Assembly: GCA_900129675.1 (NCBI GenBank)
Contig: FSRD01000001.1
Location: 7,925,501-7,989,500 of the forward strand
DNA from: Bradyrhizobium erythrophlei
GTDB taxonomy: Bacteria; Pseudomonadota; Alphaproteobacteria; Rhizobiales; Xanthobacteraceae
DNA: 64,000 bases
Reading direction: 5' to 3'
Part shown: positions 17,350 to 26,261 of the stretch, piece after piece
Position numbering within the stretch: position 1 is the first letter of the stretch
Layout: each line of letters begins with the position of its first letter
Made by a program: the position numbers and the translations under genes
The notes under the pieces: generated by a model
Told to the model about the DNA's origin: nothing
What the model saw: the letters and a program-made list of their open reading frames with translations, nothing else
Databases searched by the model: none

Positions 17350-18627
17350 CGGCTCGGAACTCGGGTTAACGGGCCGAAAGGGCTGATTTTGCGTTGACGG
17401 CGGTTGGTGATTCCCTCGGTGCTTTGATTCGGCTGGAGCATCGAGATGGACACGATCGTCGAGGACGAGAGCCCGCGGGCTCGTTTGGCGCTTCTTTTGA
17501 AGAACTTTTCCGAACTCGACGACGACCGGGAAGCGTGGCGGATTCTCTATCCGATTAAGGAGGTTCTGCTGCTGGTGACCTGCGCGACCATCGCCTCCTG
17601 CGATGATTTCGACGACATCGTCGCTTGGGGCGAGCATCATCTCGATTTCCTGCGGCGGTTTTCCGATTTCCATCATGGCATTCCGTGTGCGCGCTGGCTG
17701 CGCGACTTGGTGAACCGCATCGATCCGGTCCTGTTCCAACGCTGCTTCAATAGCTGGGTCGCCGCCATCTGGCCGGATCGGCACGATTTCATCGCCATCG
17801 ATGGAAAGACGGCGCGCCGCACCCACGACCATCGCAAGGGGCTCAAGGCCCTGCACACGCTCGGCGCCTATGCCACCACCGCAAGACTGACCTTGGCGCA
17901 GCTCGGGGTTCCGGAGAAGACCAACGAGATTACCGCTATTCCCGAGCTTCTCGACCAGCTCGCCGAAGCCGGCCAGCTCGAAGGTGCCCTGGTCACCATC
18001 GATGCCATGGGCTGTCAGGTCGACATCGCCGACAAGATCGTGGCCCACAAAGCCGATTACCTGCTGGCACTGAAGGGCAACCAGCCTACTCTGGAAGCCG
18101 ATGTCGTGGACTACTTCCGCACTGCCCAGGCCAGCGAGCTGGTTACCAAAACAACCGTCGAGAAGGGTCACGGCCGCATCGAGACCCGCACCTACACCGC
18201 CTCGAAGGCGGTCGACTGGATCGTGTCCGAGCGCAGCTATCCCGGGCAACCGCGCTTCACCAACATCAAGACCATCGTCAAGGTCGACACCCGGACCGAA
18301 CATGCCGATCGCTCGACCTTCGACACCCGCACCTACATCTGCTCCGCGCCGCTCGACATCGAACGCACTGCCAAAGGATGTCGCGGCCATTGGGGGGTGG
18401 AGAGCATGCACTGGCTGCTCGACGTCGAATTCGGCGATGATCTGTCGCGATACAGGACAGGCCATGGCGCCAAGAACATGGCCGTCGTCCGCCGCTTCGC
18501 TCTCGACCTCCTCCGCAACCACAAAACCACCGGAAGCATCAAGACCCGCAGAAAACGGGCAAGTTGGAGCGCCGATTTCCTGCTCCAGGTTCTCCAAATC
18601 AGCCGTTAACCCGGATTCCTTGCCGTG
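17350..18627 (+). mobile_element. ISAs1-family insertion sequence, complete
   Basis: The 1278-bp element is bounded by 25-bp imperfect inverted repeats, CACGGCTCGGAACTCGGGTT... at 17350-17374 and its mirror at 18603-18627 (21 of 25 positions agree). The 9-bp sequence TTTGGGGGC flanks it on both sides (17341-17349 and 18628-18636), a perfect target-site duplication. It carries one transposase gene. The intact ends and duplication indicate a recent, possibly still mobile copy. Confidence 0.92.
17446..18609 (+). CDS. ISAs1-family transposase
   Basis: The 387-residue protein has the ISAs1 layout: an N-terminal DDE_Tnp_1-associated region (DDREAWRILYPIKEVLLL), then the DDE catalytic core with Asp119 in FIAIDGKTARR, Asp186 in VTIDAMGCQ and the glutamate in WGVESMHWLLDVEFGDD. 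The frame is open from end to end, so the enzyme is probably active. Transposase expression would cut and reinsert the element between the inverted repeats described for it. Confidence 0.93.
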   Translation: MDTIVEDESPRARLALLLKNFSELDDDREAWRILYPIKEVLLLVTCATIASCDDFDDIVAWGEHHLDFLRRFSDFHHGIPCARWLRDLVNRIDPVLFQRCFNSWVAAIWPDRHDFIAIDGKTARRTHDHRKGLKALHTLGAYATTARLTLAQLGVPEKTNEITAIPELLDQLAEAGQLEGALVTIDAMGCQVDIADKIVAHKADYLLALKGNQPTLEADVVDYFRTAQASELVTKTTVEKGHGRIETRTYTASKAVDWIVSERSYPGQPRFTNIKTIVKVDTRTEHADRSTFDTRTYICSAPLDIERTAKGCRGHWGVESMHWLLDVEFGDDLSRYRTGHGAKNMAVVRRFALDLLRNHKTTGSIKTRRKRASWSADFLLQVLQISR

Positions 18628-18683
18628 TTTGGGGGCTAACCCCCGCATGATGGGGTTATTCCGGCCGCGCGGCGCCGCAGATT

Positions 18684-19214
18684 TTACGCCACGCGCCAAA
18701 GCCACTCGGCGATCTGCGCAATCACGTCGCCAAACAGCAGCAGCGCCGCCGACCAGACCAGCGCCGAGACGAAATTGGCGACCTGGAACGGCCAATACGA
18801 CATCTCGAAAATGCCGGCAGCCAGCGGCACCGAGGCCCGCAACGGTCCGAAGAACCGCCCGATGAAAATGCTTGGCACGCCCCAGTTTTTCACGAACGCC
18901 TCGCCGCGCGGAAGGATCTCCGGGTAGCGCGACAGCGGCCACATCTGCGCGACGTGTTCCTTGTACCTGTAACCGAACCAGTAAGAGACCCAGTCGCCGA
19001 GGGCTGCGCCGATGCCGCCGGCGATCCAGACCGGCCAGAAGCTGATGCCGCTGGCGCCGATCAGGGCGCCGATCGCGACCAGCGCGCCCCAGGCTGGAAT
19101 CAGCAGCGATATGAACGCGAGCGACTCGCCAAATGCCAGCACCAGCACGATCGGGGCGGCCCAAGCCTGGTGGTCGCGCACGAAATCGGCCAGAGCGTGC
19201 GCGAAATCTTCCAT
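18684..19214 (-). CDS. DedA-family membrane protein
   Basis: The 176-residue protein starts MEDFAHALADF and has the DedA pattern: an amphipathic N-terminal segment, a re-entrant hydrophobic region with ESLAFISLLIPAWGAL, then GDWVSYWFGYRYKE and the signature FIGRFFGPLRASVPLAAGI. DedA proteins are thought to be proton-dependent lipid or undecaprenyl-phosphate transporters in the inner membrane; for this member the cargo is unknown. Upstream in-frame sequence to 19514 lacks similarity, so the start at 19214 is preferred. The ISAs1 element inserted just beyond its 3' end. Confidence 0.88.
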   Translation of the reverse strand: MEDFAHALADFVRDHQAWAAPIVLVLAFGESLAFISLLIPAWGALVAIGALIGASGISFWPVWIAGGIGAALGDWVSYWFGYRYKEHVAQMWPLSRYPEILPRGEAFVKNWGVPSIFIGRFFGPLRASVPLAAGIFEMSYWPFQVANFVSALVWSAALLLFGDVIAQIAEWLWRVA

Positions 19215-19395
19215 CGTATCAAAGCCTTCCCGCACCGTTGAGGGCTTGAACCTTTTTGCGGGTTCCGAGCCTAACCACACGTAAGCCAGCCCGTTGCGTG
19301 ACTTCAAGTCACAAAGGTGGGCACGGGGCGTGATATCAGTCGGCTTTCCCACCCGCCCAGCGTGCAACTCTCTTAACAGGACAAGGAATTTTCGG

Positions 19396-19764
19396 ATGAT
19401 CGGATCGTTGATGATGTGCGTGAGCGTCGTGGTTCTTTTGGTCGGAATGCTCGCCGGCATCGCCATGGGCATCCAGCAAAACTTCACCCTGGCGCCGGCG
19501 CACGCGCATCTCAACCTGATCGGCGGCGTGCTTTTGTTCCTGTTTGGGCTGTATTATCGCCTGATTCCGGCGGCCGGGAAGACCGCGCTGGCCAAGGTGC
19601 AGGGCTGGCTGCATATCGCAGGCGCAATTCTGTTCCCTGCAGGCGTCGCCGTGGTGCTGCTCAAGGGGCCGTCGTTTGAGGCCGCGCCAATCCTGGGATC
19701 GCTGATTGTGGTCGCGGCGATGACATTGTTCGTGGCCATTGTGTTTCGAACCTCGCGGGCGTGA
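19396..19764 (+). CDS. Small membrane protein with HAHLNLIG motif
   Basis: This 122-residue protein starts MIGSLMM after AAGGAA. Four hydrophobic helices are visible (about residues 3-22, 34-52, 66-84, 92-112). The motif PAHAHLNLIGGV at the start of the second helix recalls a histidine-containing segment found in a widespread family of small membrane proteins related to haem-copper oxidase subunit I helices; the relation is uncertain. The gene is divergent from dedA. Function unknown. Confidence 0.7.
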   Translation: MIGSLMMCVSVVVLLVGMLAGIAMGIQQNFTLAPAHAHLNLIGGVLLFLFGLYYRLIPAAGKTALAKVQGWLHIAGAILFPAGVAVVLLKGPSFEAAPILGSLIVVAAMTLFVAIVFRTSRA

Positions 19765-19897
19765 GGCCGGCTCCCTATTTGAAGCGGCCGGGCCCGGCGC
19801 TGGTCGCCACAGCCCGGCCGTCACCTTTTCAACCCATCCGTGGCATAGTCAAAGCAACCGATTCGCTGCGCCCGCCGCGCGCAATACATGAAGAACC

Positions 19898-21955
19898 ATG
19901 TCCAAACCATTGAAATCAGCTGCAAAAAATAAATCAGGTAACGATTTGTTCGGGGCCCCGGAACCCAAGGGGCGCGCCCCGCTCAAGGTCGCGGCCCGCT
20001 CGGGCAGCGCCGAGGCCGGCTACACCGCAGCCGACATCGAGGTGCTCGAAGGGCTCGAGCCGGTGCGCCGCCGGCCCGGCATGTATATCGGCGGCACCGA
20101 CGAAAAGGCGCTGCATCACCTGTTTGCCGAAGTCATCGACAATTCCATGGACGAAGCGCTGGCGGGCCACGCCACCTTCATCGAGGTGGAACTCGGCGCC
20201 GACGGGTTCCTGACCGTCAGCGACAATGGCCGCGGCATCCCGGTCGATCCGCACCCGAAATTCCCGAAGAAGTCTGCGCTCGAAGTCATCATGTGCACGC
20301 TGCATTCCGGCGGCAAATTCGACTCCAAGGTCTACGAGACCTCGGGCGGTTTGCACGGCGTCGGCGTCTCCGTCGTCAACGCCCTCTCCTCACGGCTCGA
20401 AGTCGAGGTGGCGCGCAGCCAAAAACTCTACCGGATGAGTTTCGAGCGCGGCCAGCCCAAGGGCAAGATCGAAGACCTCGGCAAGATCAACAACCGCCGC
20501 GGCACCCGCATCCGCTTCAAGCCCGATACCGAGATTTTCGGCGCCAAGGCGGCGTTCAAGCCGCAGCGCCTGTTCAAGATGGCGCGCTCGAAAGCCTATC
20601 TGTTCGGCGGCGTCGAAATCCGCTGGCGTTGCGACCCCGAGCTGTTGAAGGGCCTCGAGGACGTTCCGGCCGAAGATACCTTTCACTTCGCGGGCGGCCT
20701 GAAAGATTATCTCGCCGCCGCGGTTCACGCCGACACGCTGGTGCATCCGGATATCTTCTCCGGCAAATCCGGCCGCAACGGCGCCCACGGCGCCTGCGAA
20801 TGGGCGGTCGCCTGGACGGCGGACGCCGACGGCTTCCTCTCCTCCTATTGCAACACCGTGCCGACGCCGGACGGCGGCACCCATGAATCCGGCATGCGCA
20901 GCGCGATGCTGCGCGGCCTGAAGGATCACGCCGAGCGCATCGGCCAGGGCAAGCGCGCCGCCTCCGTCACCTCCGAAGACGTGATGGTCGGGGCTGCTGT
21001 GATGCTCAGCGTGTTCGTGCGCGAGCCTGAATTCCAGGGCCAGACCAAGGATCGGCTCGCCACCGCCGAAGCCCAGCGCATCGTCGAGCAGGCGATCAAG
21101 GATCCGTTCGACCACTGGCTGTCGGGCAATCCGCTGCAGGCCAACAAGCTGCTGGATTTCGTCATCGAGCGCGCCGACGAACGGCTGCGCCGCCGCGCCG
21201 AGAAAGAGATTTCGCGCAAGACCGCGGTGAAGAAACTGCGGCTGCCCGGGAAGCTTACCGATTGCACCAACAGCGCGCAGGAGGGCTCCGAGCTCTTCAT
21301 CGTCGAGGGCGACTCGGCCGGAGGCACCGCCAAGCACGCGCGCAACCGCCAGACCCAGGCGATCCTCCCCTTGCGCGGAAAGATCCTCAATGTCGCTTCC
21401 GCCGGCAAGGACAAGCTGACAGCGAACGTCCAGCTCGCTGACCTGATGCAGGCGATCGGCTGCGGTACCGGCGCGCATTACCGCGAAGAGGATCTGCGCT
21501 ACTCCCGCATCATCATCATGACCGACGCGGACGTCGACGGCGCCCACATTGCGTCGCTTCTTATCACCTTCTTTTACCGCCAGACGCCGCGGCTTATCGA
21601 CGAAGGACATCTCTATCTCGCGGTGCCGCCGCTCTACAAGCTGACCCATGGCAGCAAGACGGTATACGCGCGCGACGAAGTCCACAGGGATCAGCTTCTC
21701 AAGAGCGAATTCAACGCCAACGCCAAGGTCGACGTCAGCCGTTTCAAGGGCCTCGGCGAAATGATGTCGGCGCAGCTCAAGGAAACCACGATGGATCCCG
21801 CCAAGCGCACGCTGTTGCGCGTCGTGCTGCTGGCCGACGACCGCGAAGGCACCGCCGATTCCGTCGAGCGGCTGATGGGCACCAAGGCCGAAGCGCGGTT
21901 CGCCTTCATCTCCGACAAGGCCGAGTTCGCCAGCGACGATTTGCTGGACGTCTAG
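19898..21955 (+). CDS. parE: DNA topoisomerase IV subunit B
   Basis: The 685-residue subunit supplies ATP-driven strand passage to topoisomerase IV, which unlinks daughter chromosomes together with ParC. ATPase motifs are present as EVIDNSMDEALAGHA, DNGRGIPV and SGGLHGVGVSVVNALS. The TOPRIM domain shows VEGDSAGGTAKHARN and DADVDGAHI. The C-terminus includes KGLGEMMSAQLKETTMDP. These point to ParE rather than GyrB, together with the length. The IS1182-family element begins with the base right after its TAG stop, leaving the coding sequence whole but replacing whatever lay downstream. Confidence 0.95.
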   Translation: MSKPLKSAAKNKSGNDLFGAPEPKGRAPLKVAARSGSAEAGYTAADIEVLEGLEPVRRRPGMYIGGTDEKALHHLFAEVIDNSMDEALAGHATFIEVELGADGFLTVSDNGRGIPVDPHPKFPKKSALEVIMCTLHSGGKFDSKVYETSGGLHGVGVSVVNALSSRLEVEVARSQKLYRMSFERGQPKGKIEDLGKINNRRGTRIRFKPDTEIFGAKAAFKPQRLFKMARSKAYLFGGVEIRWRCDPELLKGLEDVPAEDTFHFAGGLKDYLAAAVHADTLVHPDIFSGKSGRNGAHGACEWAVAWTADADGFLSSYCNTVPTPDGGTHESGMRSAMLRGLKDHAERIGQGKRAASVTSEDVMVGAAVMLSVFVREPEFQGQTKDRLATAEAQRIVEQAIKDPFDHWLSGNPLQANKLLDFVIERADERLRRRAEKEISRKTAVKKLRLPGKLTDCTNSAQEGSELFIVEGDSAGGTAKHARNRQTQAILPLRGKILNVASAGKDKLTANVQLADLMQAIGCGTGAHYREEDLRYSRIIIMTDADVDGAHIASLLITFFYRQTPRLIDEGHLYLAVPPLYKLTHGSKTVYARDEVHRDQLLKSEFNANAKVDVSRFKGLGEMMSAQLKETTMDPAKRTLLRVVLLADDREGTADSVERLMGTKAEARFAFISDKAEFASDDLLDV

Positions 21956-23410
21956 GAGCCTGTCCGAATAGTGGCTGTTCAATTCTGAGCGAGTCTGATT
22001 CAACCTTGGGCGATGAGCAAGTATTTTCGCCCCTGGAATATCGATCAGACGCTGCTTCTGCCGCCGAATGTGCAGGACTTCGTGCCGAAAGGCCATGTCT
22101 CGCGGTTTATCGTTGAACTGGTGCGGGAGAGCCTCGATCTCAAGGAGATCACGGGCAGCTATGTGAGCGGGCTCGGGCAGCCGCCGTTCGACCCGCGCAT
22201 GATGGTGGCGCTTGTGCTGCACGGCTATGCGAGTGGGCTGTATTCATCGCGGCGGATCGCGAAGGCCTGCCGCGAACGGAATGATTTTGTAATGATTGTC
22301 GCGCTCGATCCGCCGGATTTTCGCACGATCAGCGACTTCCGCAAGCGGCATTTGAAGGCGCTCGGCGCACTGTTCCTGCAGGTTCTGAAGTTGTGCGAGA
22401 CGGCAGGGCTGGTCAAACTCGGCCATGTCGCGCTGGATGGCACGAAGATCAAAGCGAACGCGTCGAAACATAAAGCGATGAGTTATGAGCGCATGAAGAA
22501 ACGCGAGGCGGAATTGAAAGCCGAGGTCGCTCGCATGCTGGCGGCCGCTGAGGCGGCGGATGCTCAGGAGGACGAGACTTTCGGCAAAGACAAACGCGGC
22601 GACGAGCTGCCGGATTGGGCTGGCGACAAGGAGAAGCGGCTGGCGAAGATCCAGCAGGCGATGGCGGCGCTGGAGGCCGACGCCAGGCTGGCCGCGGAGG
22701 AAGAGCGTCGCATCGAGGCCGAAAAGGAACAGCAGCGCCAAGCCGAAGGCCGCAAGAAGCCGGGCAAACCGGCGGCGCCGGCGTCGGACCAGCCTGATCC
22801 CAAGTCGCAACGCAACTTCACCGATCCGGAAAGCCGCATCATGAAGTCGAAGGATGGCTTCGTTCAGGCCTATAATGCCCAGGCCGCCGTCGACGCAGGC
22901 GCCCAGATCATTGTCGCGCACGAACTGACGCAGTGCGGCAACGATCAGGGCCAGCTGGTGCCCCTGATCGAGGCCATCGAGAACAATCTCGGCCGCACGC
23001 CGGAGCAGGCCTCAGCGGACTCCGGCTACTGCAGCGAATCCAATCTCGAAGCGCTCGAAGCACATCGCGTTGACGGCTATGTCGCGCCTGGACGCGCCAA
23101 ACACCCGACAGCCGCGAACGGAAAAATCGGCGGACCGCTGACCCAACGGATGCGAAAGAAGATCGACGATGGCGGCTTCGAAACGCCCTACCGATTGAGA
23201 AAGCAAGTGGTCGAACCGGTCTTCGGACAGATCAAACAGGCGCGCGGCTTCCGCCAGTTCCTGTTGCGGGGTGTCGAAAAAGTGCGTGCCGAGTGGGCCA
23301 TGATCTGCACCGCCCACAACCTCCTGAAGCTGTTCACCCTCGCAAAGGCTGCCTGAGCCGGCTAACATGCCAATAAATGCCCGTCGCAGCACCTATCTGG
23401 ACGGACTCCT
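21956..23410 (+). mobile_element. IS1182-family insertion sequence at the parE stop codon
   Basis: The 1455-bp element has imperfect terminal inverted repeats (GAGCCTGTCCGAATAG against GAGTCCGTCCAGATAG, read inward). CTAG flanks both ends (21952-21955 and 23411-23414), consistent with insertion into a palindromic CTAG with duplication. The left CTAG contains the parE TAG stop codon, so parE is terminated correctly before and after insertion. It holds one intact transposase gene. Confidence 0.85.
22013..23356 (+). CDS. IS1182-family transposase
   Basis: The 447-residue protein begins with the DUF772-type N-terminal domain (MSKYFRPWNIDQTLL, FDPRMMVALVLHGYASGLYSSRRI), followed by HVALDGTKIKANASKHKAMSY with the first catalytic aspartate. 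A charged coiled-coil insertion covers about residues 155-265. The C-terminal DDE part contains ADSGYCSESN and the glutamate in VVEPVFGQIKQARGFRQFLLRG. The reading frame is uninterrupted, so the element may still move. Confidence 0.93.
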   Translation: MSKYFRPWNIDQTLLLPPNVQDFVPKGHVSRFIVELVRESLDLKEITGSYVSGLGQPPFDPRMMVALVLHGYASGLYSSRRIAKACRERNDFVMIVALDPPDFRTISDFRKRHLKALGALFLQVLKLCETAGLVKLGHVALDGTKIKANASKHKAMSYERMKKREAELKAEVARMLAAAEAADAQEDETFGKDKRGDELPDWAGDKEKRLAKIQQAMAALEADARLAAEEERRIEAEKEQQRQAEGRKKPGKPAAPASDQPDPKSQRNFTDPESRIMKSKDGFVQAYNAQAAVDAGAQIIVAHELTQCGNDQGQLVPLIEAIENNLGRTPEQASADSGYCSESNLEALEAHRVDGYVAPGRAKHPTAANGKIGGPLTQRMRKKIDDGGFETPYRLRKQVVEPVFGQIKQARGFRQFLLRGVEKVRAEWAMICTAHNLLKLFTLAKAA

Positions 23411-23649
23411 AGCCTGCAAAATCCGGGCTCGCGGGTGTTTTGGCGGAATTTCAACCCAAAAGCCCGCTCAAGGCCCGAATCTGCCCGATTTTCGGACTTT
23501 GCCGCCGGTTCGTTTTCGGACGGGTGTGCTCCTCCCCGCAACAGCTTTTTGAGCGGAAGCACGTATAGTCGCCATACTGAATTTGGGAATCGGTGCAGGC
23601 GCACTTCTCGAGCGGTCGTAGTCGACAGTTCAATATTGAGGATTTGAAA

Positions 23650-24486
23650 ATGAAGAAATTGGTGCTGGCTCTCACCGCTCTTGCGGCATTCACCGGATCG
23701 GCTTCGGCGGCCGATCTCGCGGCCCGTCCCTATACGAAGGCCCCCGCGCCGATTACGCCCGTCTATAACTGGACCGGCTTCTACATCTCCGGTGGTGGCG
23801 GCGGCGGGCTCTGGAATGCAGACAGCAACGTCCAGACCACGAGCGCGATCGTCGGCATCGGCCCAGCCGGTACTGCGCTGACCCGCGATCAGCGGCTCGG
23901 CGGCAGCGGCTGGTTCGGAACGGTCAGCGCCGGCTACGACTGGCAGTTCAACGGCAGGTGGGTGGCCGGTATCTTTGCTGACGGCCAGTTCGGCGATATC
24001 CGGGGTTCGCTGAGCGATCCCATCCTCGGCACTGAAGGCCGCGAAAAGTTGCGTACCAGCTACGCAGCCGGCGCTAGACTCGGTTACCTTGTTGCGCCCA
24101 ATGTGCTATCTTACGTTAACGCTGGTTACTCCGGCTCTGAATGGTCAGGCACTTCTCAGACATTTTTGGTTACAGCAGCCCCCGCAGTTACGCAGACCAC
24201 CACGCCCTCCTTCCGTCGTGATGGCTGGTTCATTGGCGGCGGCGTTGAGAACAACCTGGACATTTTCGGTATCACAGCGCCAGGCTGGTTCATGAAGACC
24301 GAATATCGCTCGGCCTTCTATAACCGCATCTCACTGCCCCAGACGTTCGTTCCGGGTAATGCCTTTGGTGCTCCTGTAGGTCTGACGGGCGAAGCGGTCA
24401 CCTTCAAGCCATGGACGCAGACCATCAGCACCTCACTCGTCTACCGCTTCAACTGGGGTGGCGCGCCGATCCAGGCCAAGTACTGA
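23650..24486 (+). CDS. Omp25-like outer-membrane beta-barrel protein
   Basis: The 278-residue protein has a clear signal peptide ending SASA, then the rhizobial pattern ADLAARPYTKAPAP...YNWTGFYISGG, which begins the eight-stranded barrel family of Omp25/Omp31 proteins. The C-terminus (TISTSLVYRFNW...QAKY) is rich in alternating hydrophobic strands, ending in an aromatic residue. It should sit in the outer membrane, with a structural or surface role. A strong terminator follows. A paralogue with the same N-terminal pattern lies at 27491-28267 on the other strand. Confidence 0.88.
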   Translation: MKKLVLALTALAAFTGSASAADLAARPYTKAPAPITPVYNWTGFYISGGGGGGLWNADSNVQTTSAIVGIGPAGTALTRDQRLGGSGWFGTVSAGYDWQFNGRWVAGIFADGQFGDIRGSLSDPILGTEGREKLRTSYAAGARLGYLVAPNVLSYVNAGYSGSEWSGTSQTFLVTAAPAVTQTTTPSFRRDGWFIGGGVENNLDIFGITAPGWFMKTEYRSAFYNRISLPQTFVPGNAFGAPVGLTGEAVTFKPWTQTISTSLVYRFNWGGAPIQAKY

Positions 24487-24509
24487 TCTCTGCTAAATCT
24501 CTTAAGCTC

Positions 24510-24539
24510 AAAAGCCCCGGCATCGCCCGGGGCTTTTTT
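24510..24539 (+). terminator. Rho-independent terminator of the Omp25-like gene
   Basis: GCCCCGG and CCGGGGC form a stem with a six-base loop, followed by TTTTTT. It lies 23 bp past the barrel gene's stop codon. Confidence 0.9.
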
Positions 24540-24613
24540 GTTGCCTCGGCATGATCTTTTACGTGTTCATTCGGCGAATGACGGTATGGCTTGGCTCGGA
24601 GGTATTATCCGAT

Positions 24614-24641
24614 CCCTGCTCTTCCCTGCTCTTCCCTGCTC
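24614..24641. repeat. 10-bp tandem repeat flanking the ISNCY-like element (left part)
   Basis: Two full copies and one partial copy of CCCTGCTCTT lie here; two more copies continue on the far side of the element at 26181-26200. Before insertion this was probably a single array of three or four units. Repetition makes the size of the target duplication ambiguous (8 or 18 bp both fit). Confidence 0.8.
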
Positions 24642-26180
24642 TGTCCGTAGCGGGTGAAGTTGTCGTATTTTTGTAGCTCGTGATCTGTCGCCTTCGTTGT
24701 TAAGTTTCGGAGGATCCGGAAGGCGTGGACGGGTCCGCCGATTTGGTCATGCCATGGATATTGCGGTCTGGTTAGCCCTCCGGGTCGGTTTCTTTGTTCG
24801 ACTTGAAGCCCGTTTCTCCGCCCCGACCCGCGCTATCTCGGCGGCGGCGCGCGCAGGAGCGGTCAAGGACGCGCGCTTGCGCGCCCGCAAGGGCTTGTCC
24901 TTGACGGCTCCGAGCACGCTGCCAGGCTGAGGCGCGTCGGGGCTGATCTGCTGTCCGTCGGCGGAAAACCTCGTCAAACGGTGCGGGCCAAGGAACACGC
25001 TCACGGTGCCATCGGGATACGCGTGAACGCGGACCACGGCCTTGACGAAGTGGGGCCTGAGCCTGCTCTCGGGCAGCTGCAGCCGCCGACCGCTCCATGC
25101 GATCGTGTTGTCGTTGCCGACGGTTCGCTCTTCGATCACGCACAGCGCCTCGCGCCACGCCTCGTGCCGGTCGGCCACGAACGCCGTGCCTTGCTGTTCG
25201 GCCTTGATCGCAAACGCCGCGTTATGCTCGGCGATGTAATGCGCCTTCAGCCACGCATTGGCGGCTTCGACCGTCTTGATCCCGGCGAGCCGCAGCTCCT
25301 TCGGCAGCCGGCCTTGCAGCGTGCCGAACATCCGCTCGGAGCGCCCGCGCGCCTGCGGCGAATAGGCCGCGATATGCTCGATCCCAAGATGCGATAAAGC
25401 CCGTCCCACCTGGGTTTGTTGCGTCTTCGAGACCTTCTCGCCAGCCTTCGGGGTGTAGAAGTAATGGCTGCCGCGATCGGTGTAGAGCGCGCAGAACAGA
25501 CCGCGCTCGCCAATCACTTCGCCCAAGGCCTGGAACGTCGACGCCGTCCCTTCTTCCTCGACCAGCAGCATCGAGTAGATCTCGCTCGTCGCATCGTCCA
25601 TCGTGACGATCAGGTCCATCGCGGGCAGACCTTCGATCCAGGCGTGGCGCGACCCGTCCTGGTGTAGCAGCATGCCCGGCAGCGGCCGGCGTGGACGCTT
25701 CTTGCGGTGCGCCGAACGCTTCGGCGCCTTCCGCACCAAGCCCGCCGCGTGCAAGGCGAGTTTCGTCACGGTGTAGCCCAGCACATAGCCATGGCGCTTT
25801 TGCAGTTGCTCGTGGAAGTGCTTCACCGTGAAGTCCGCGTATTTGTCCCGGAACAGCCCCAGCATCCGCTCCAGCTCTTCCTCCGGCGCCCGCCGCGGTG
25901 ATCGCCGGCCCATGCGCCGGTCGATCAGCCCGTCATCGCCCTCCGCCTCGTAGCGTTCCGCCCAGCGTTGAAACGTCCGCACGTTGATCCCCAGAAGCTC
26001 AGACGCAGCCTCCTGCGTCAGCTCCTTCGCCTCCGTCCGATCCAGCAAATCCGAAAACCGCATCCGTCGTACACCCTCGTGAATGGATGCCGTGCCCATC
26101 GTGCCCCCTTTGTTCTGGGGGCACCAAAAACACGACACTTCACGAGCTACAAACAGGCGACAGATCACGCGCTACTGACA
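24642..26180 (-). mobile_element. ISNCY-like insertion sequence in a tandem repeat
   Basis: The 1539-bp element begins TGTCCGTAGCGGGTGA and ends, read from the other side, TGTCAGTAGCGCGTGA. Each end carries two copies of a motif resembling GTAGCKSGTGANNTGTCG, for instance GTAGCTCGTGATCTGTCGCC at 24673 and a near-identical mirror at 26155-26175 (20 of 21 positions). These look like paired transposase-binding sites. Both flanks are CCCTGCTCTT repeats, so the insertion split a tandem array. Confidence 0.8.
24747..26099 (-). CDS. ISNCY-like DDE transposase with rve-type core
   Basis: The 450-residue protein begins MGTASIHEGVRRMRF at an ATG preceded by AAAGGGGGC. An N-terminal helix-turn-helix is seen in LTQEAASELLGINVRTFQRWAERYE. 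The integrase-like catalytic core has an aspartate in LLHQDGSRHAWIEG, another in LYTDRGSHYFYT and the glutamate in SPQARGRSERMFGTLQ. The C-terminal tail is basic and alanine-rich. The frame is complete, so the element looks functional. Family assignment to ISNCY is by pattern and could be refined. Confidence 0.85.
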   Translation of the reverse strand: MGTASIHEGVRRMRFSDLLDRTEAKELTQEAASELLGINVRTFQRWAERYEAEGDDGLIDRRMGRRSPRRAPEEELERMLGLFRDKYADFTVKHFHEQLQKRHGYVLGYTVTKLALHAAGLVRKAPKRSAHRKKRPRRPLPGMLLHQDGSRHAWIEGLPAMDLIVTMDDATSEIYSMLLVEEEGTASTFQALGEVIGERGLFCALYTDRGSHYFYTPKAGEKVSKTQQTQVGRALSHLGIEHIAAYSPQARGRSERMFGTLQGRLPKELRLAGIKTVEAANAWLKAHYIAEHNAAFAIKAEQQGTAFVADRHEAWREALCVIEERTVGNDNTIAWSGRRLQLPESRLRPHFVKAVVRVHAYPDGTVSVFLGPHRLTRFSADGQQISPDAPQPGSVLGAVKDKPLRARKRASLTAPARAAAEIARVGAEKRASSRTKKPTRRANQTAISMA

Positions 26181-26261
26181 CCCTGCTCTTCCCTGCTCTT
26201 GCCCTGGGCGAGCCGGCGCGCCACTCTGGCTGCCGTTGCGCAATGGCCGCGAGGAACCCCC

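Noticed and set aside
17071..19164. 697-codon minus-strand frame spanning the MBL gene start, the ISAs1 element and dedA
   Set aside because: It is a chain of shadows and real fragments in wrong frame across an IS boundary; the genuine genes here have clear starts and motifs.
20390..22222. 610-codon minus-strand frame opposite parE
   Set aside because: Antisense to a well-conserved gene and crossing the IS1182 boundary; composition is that of a shadow.
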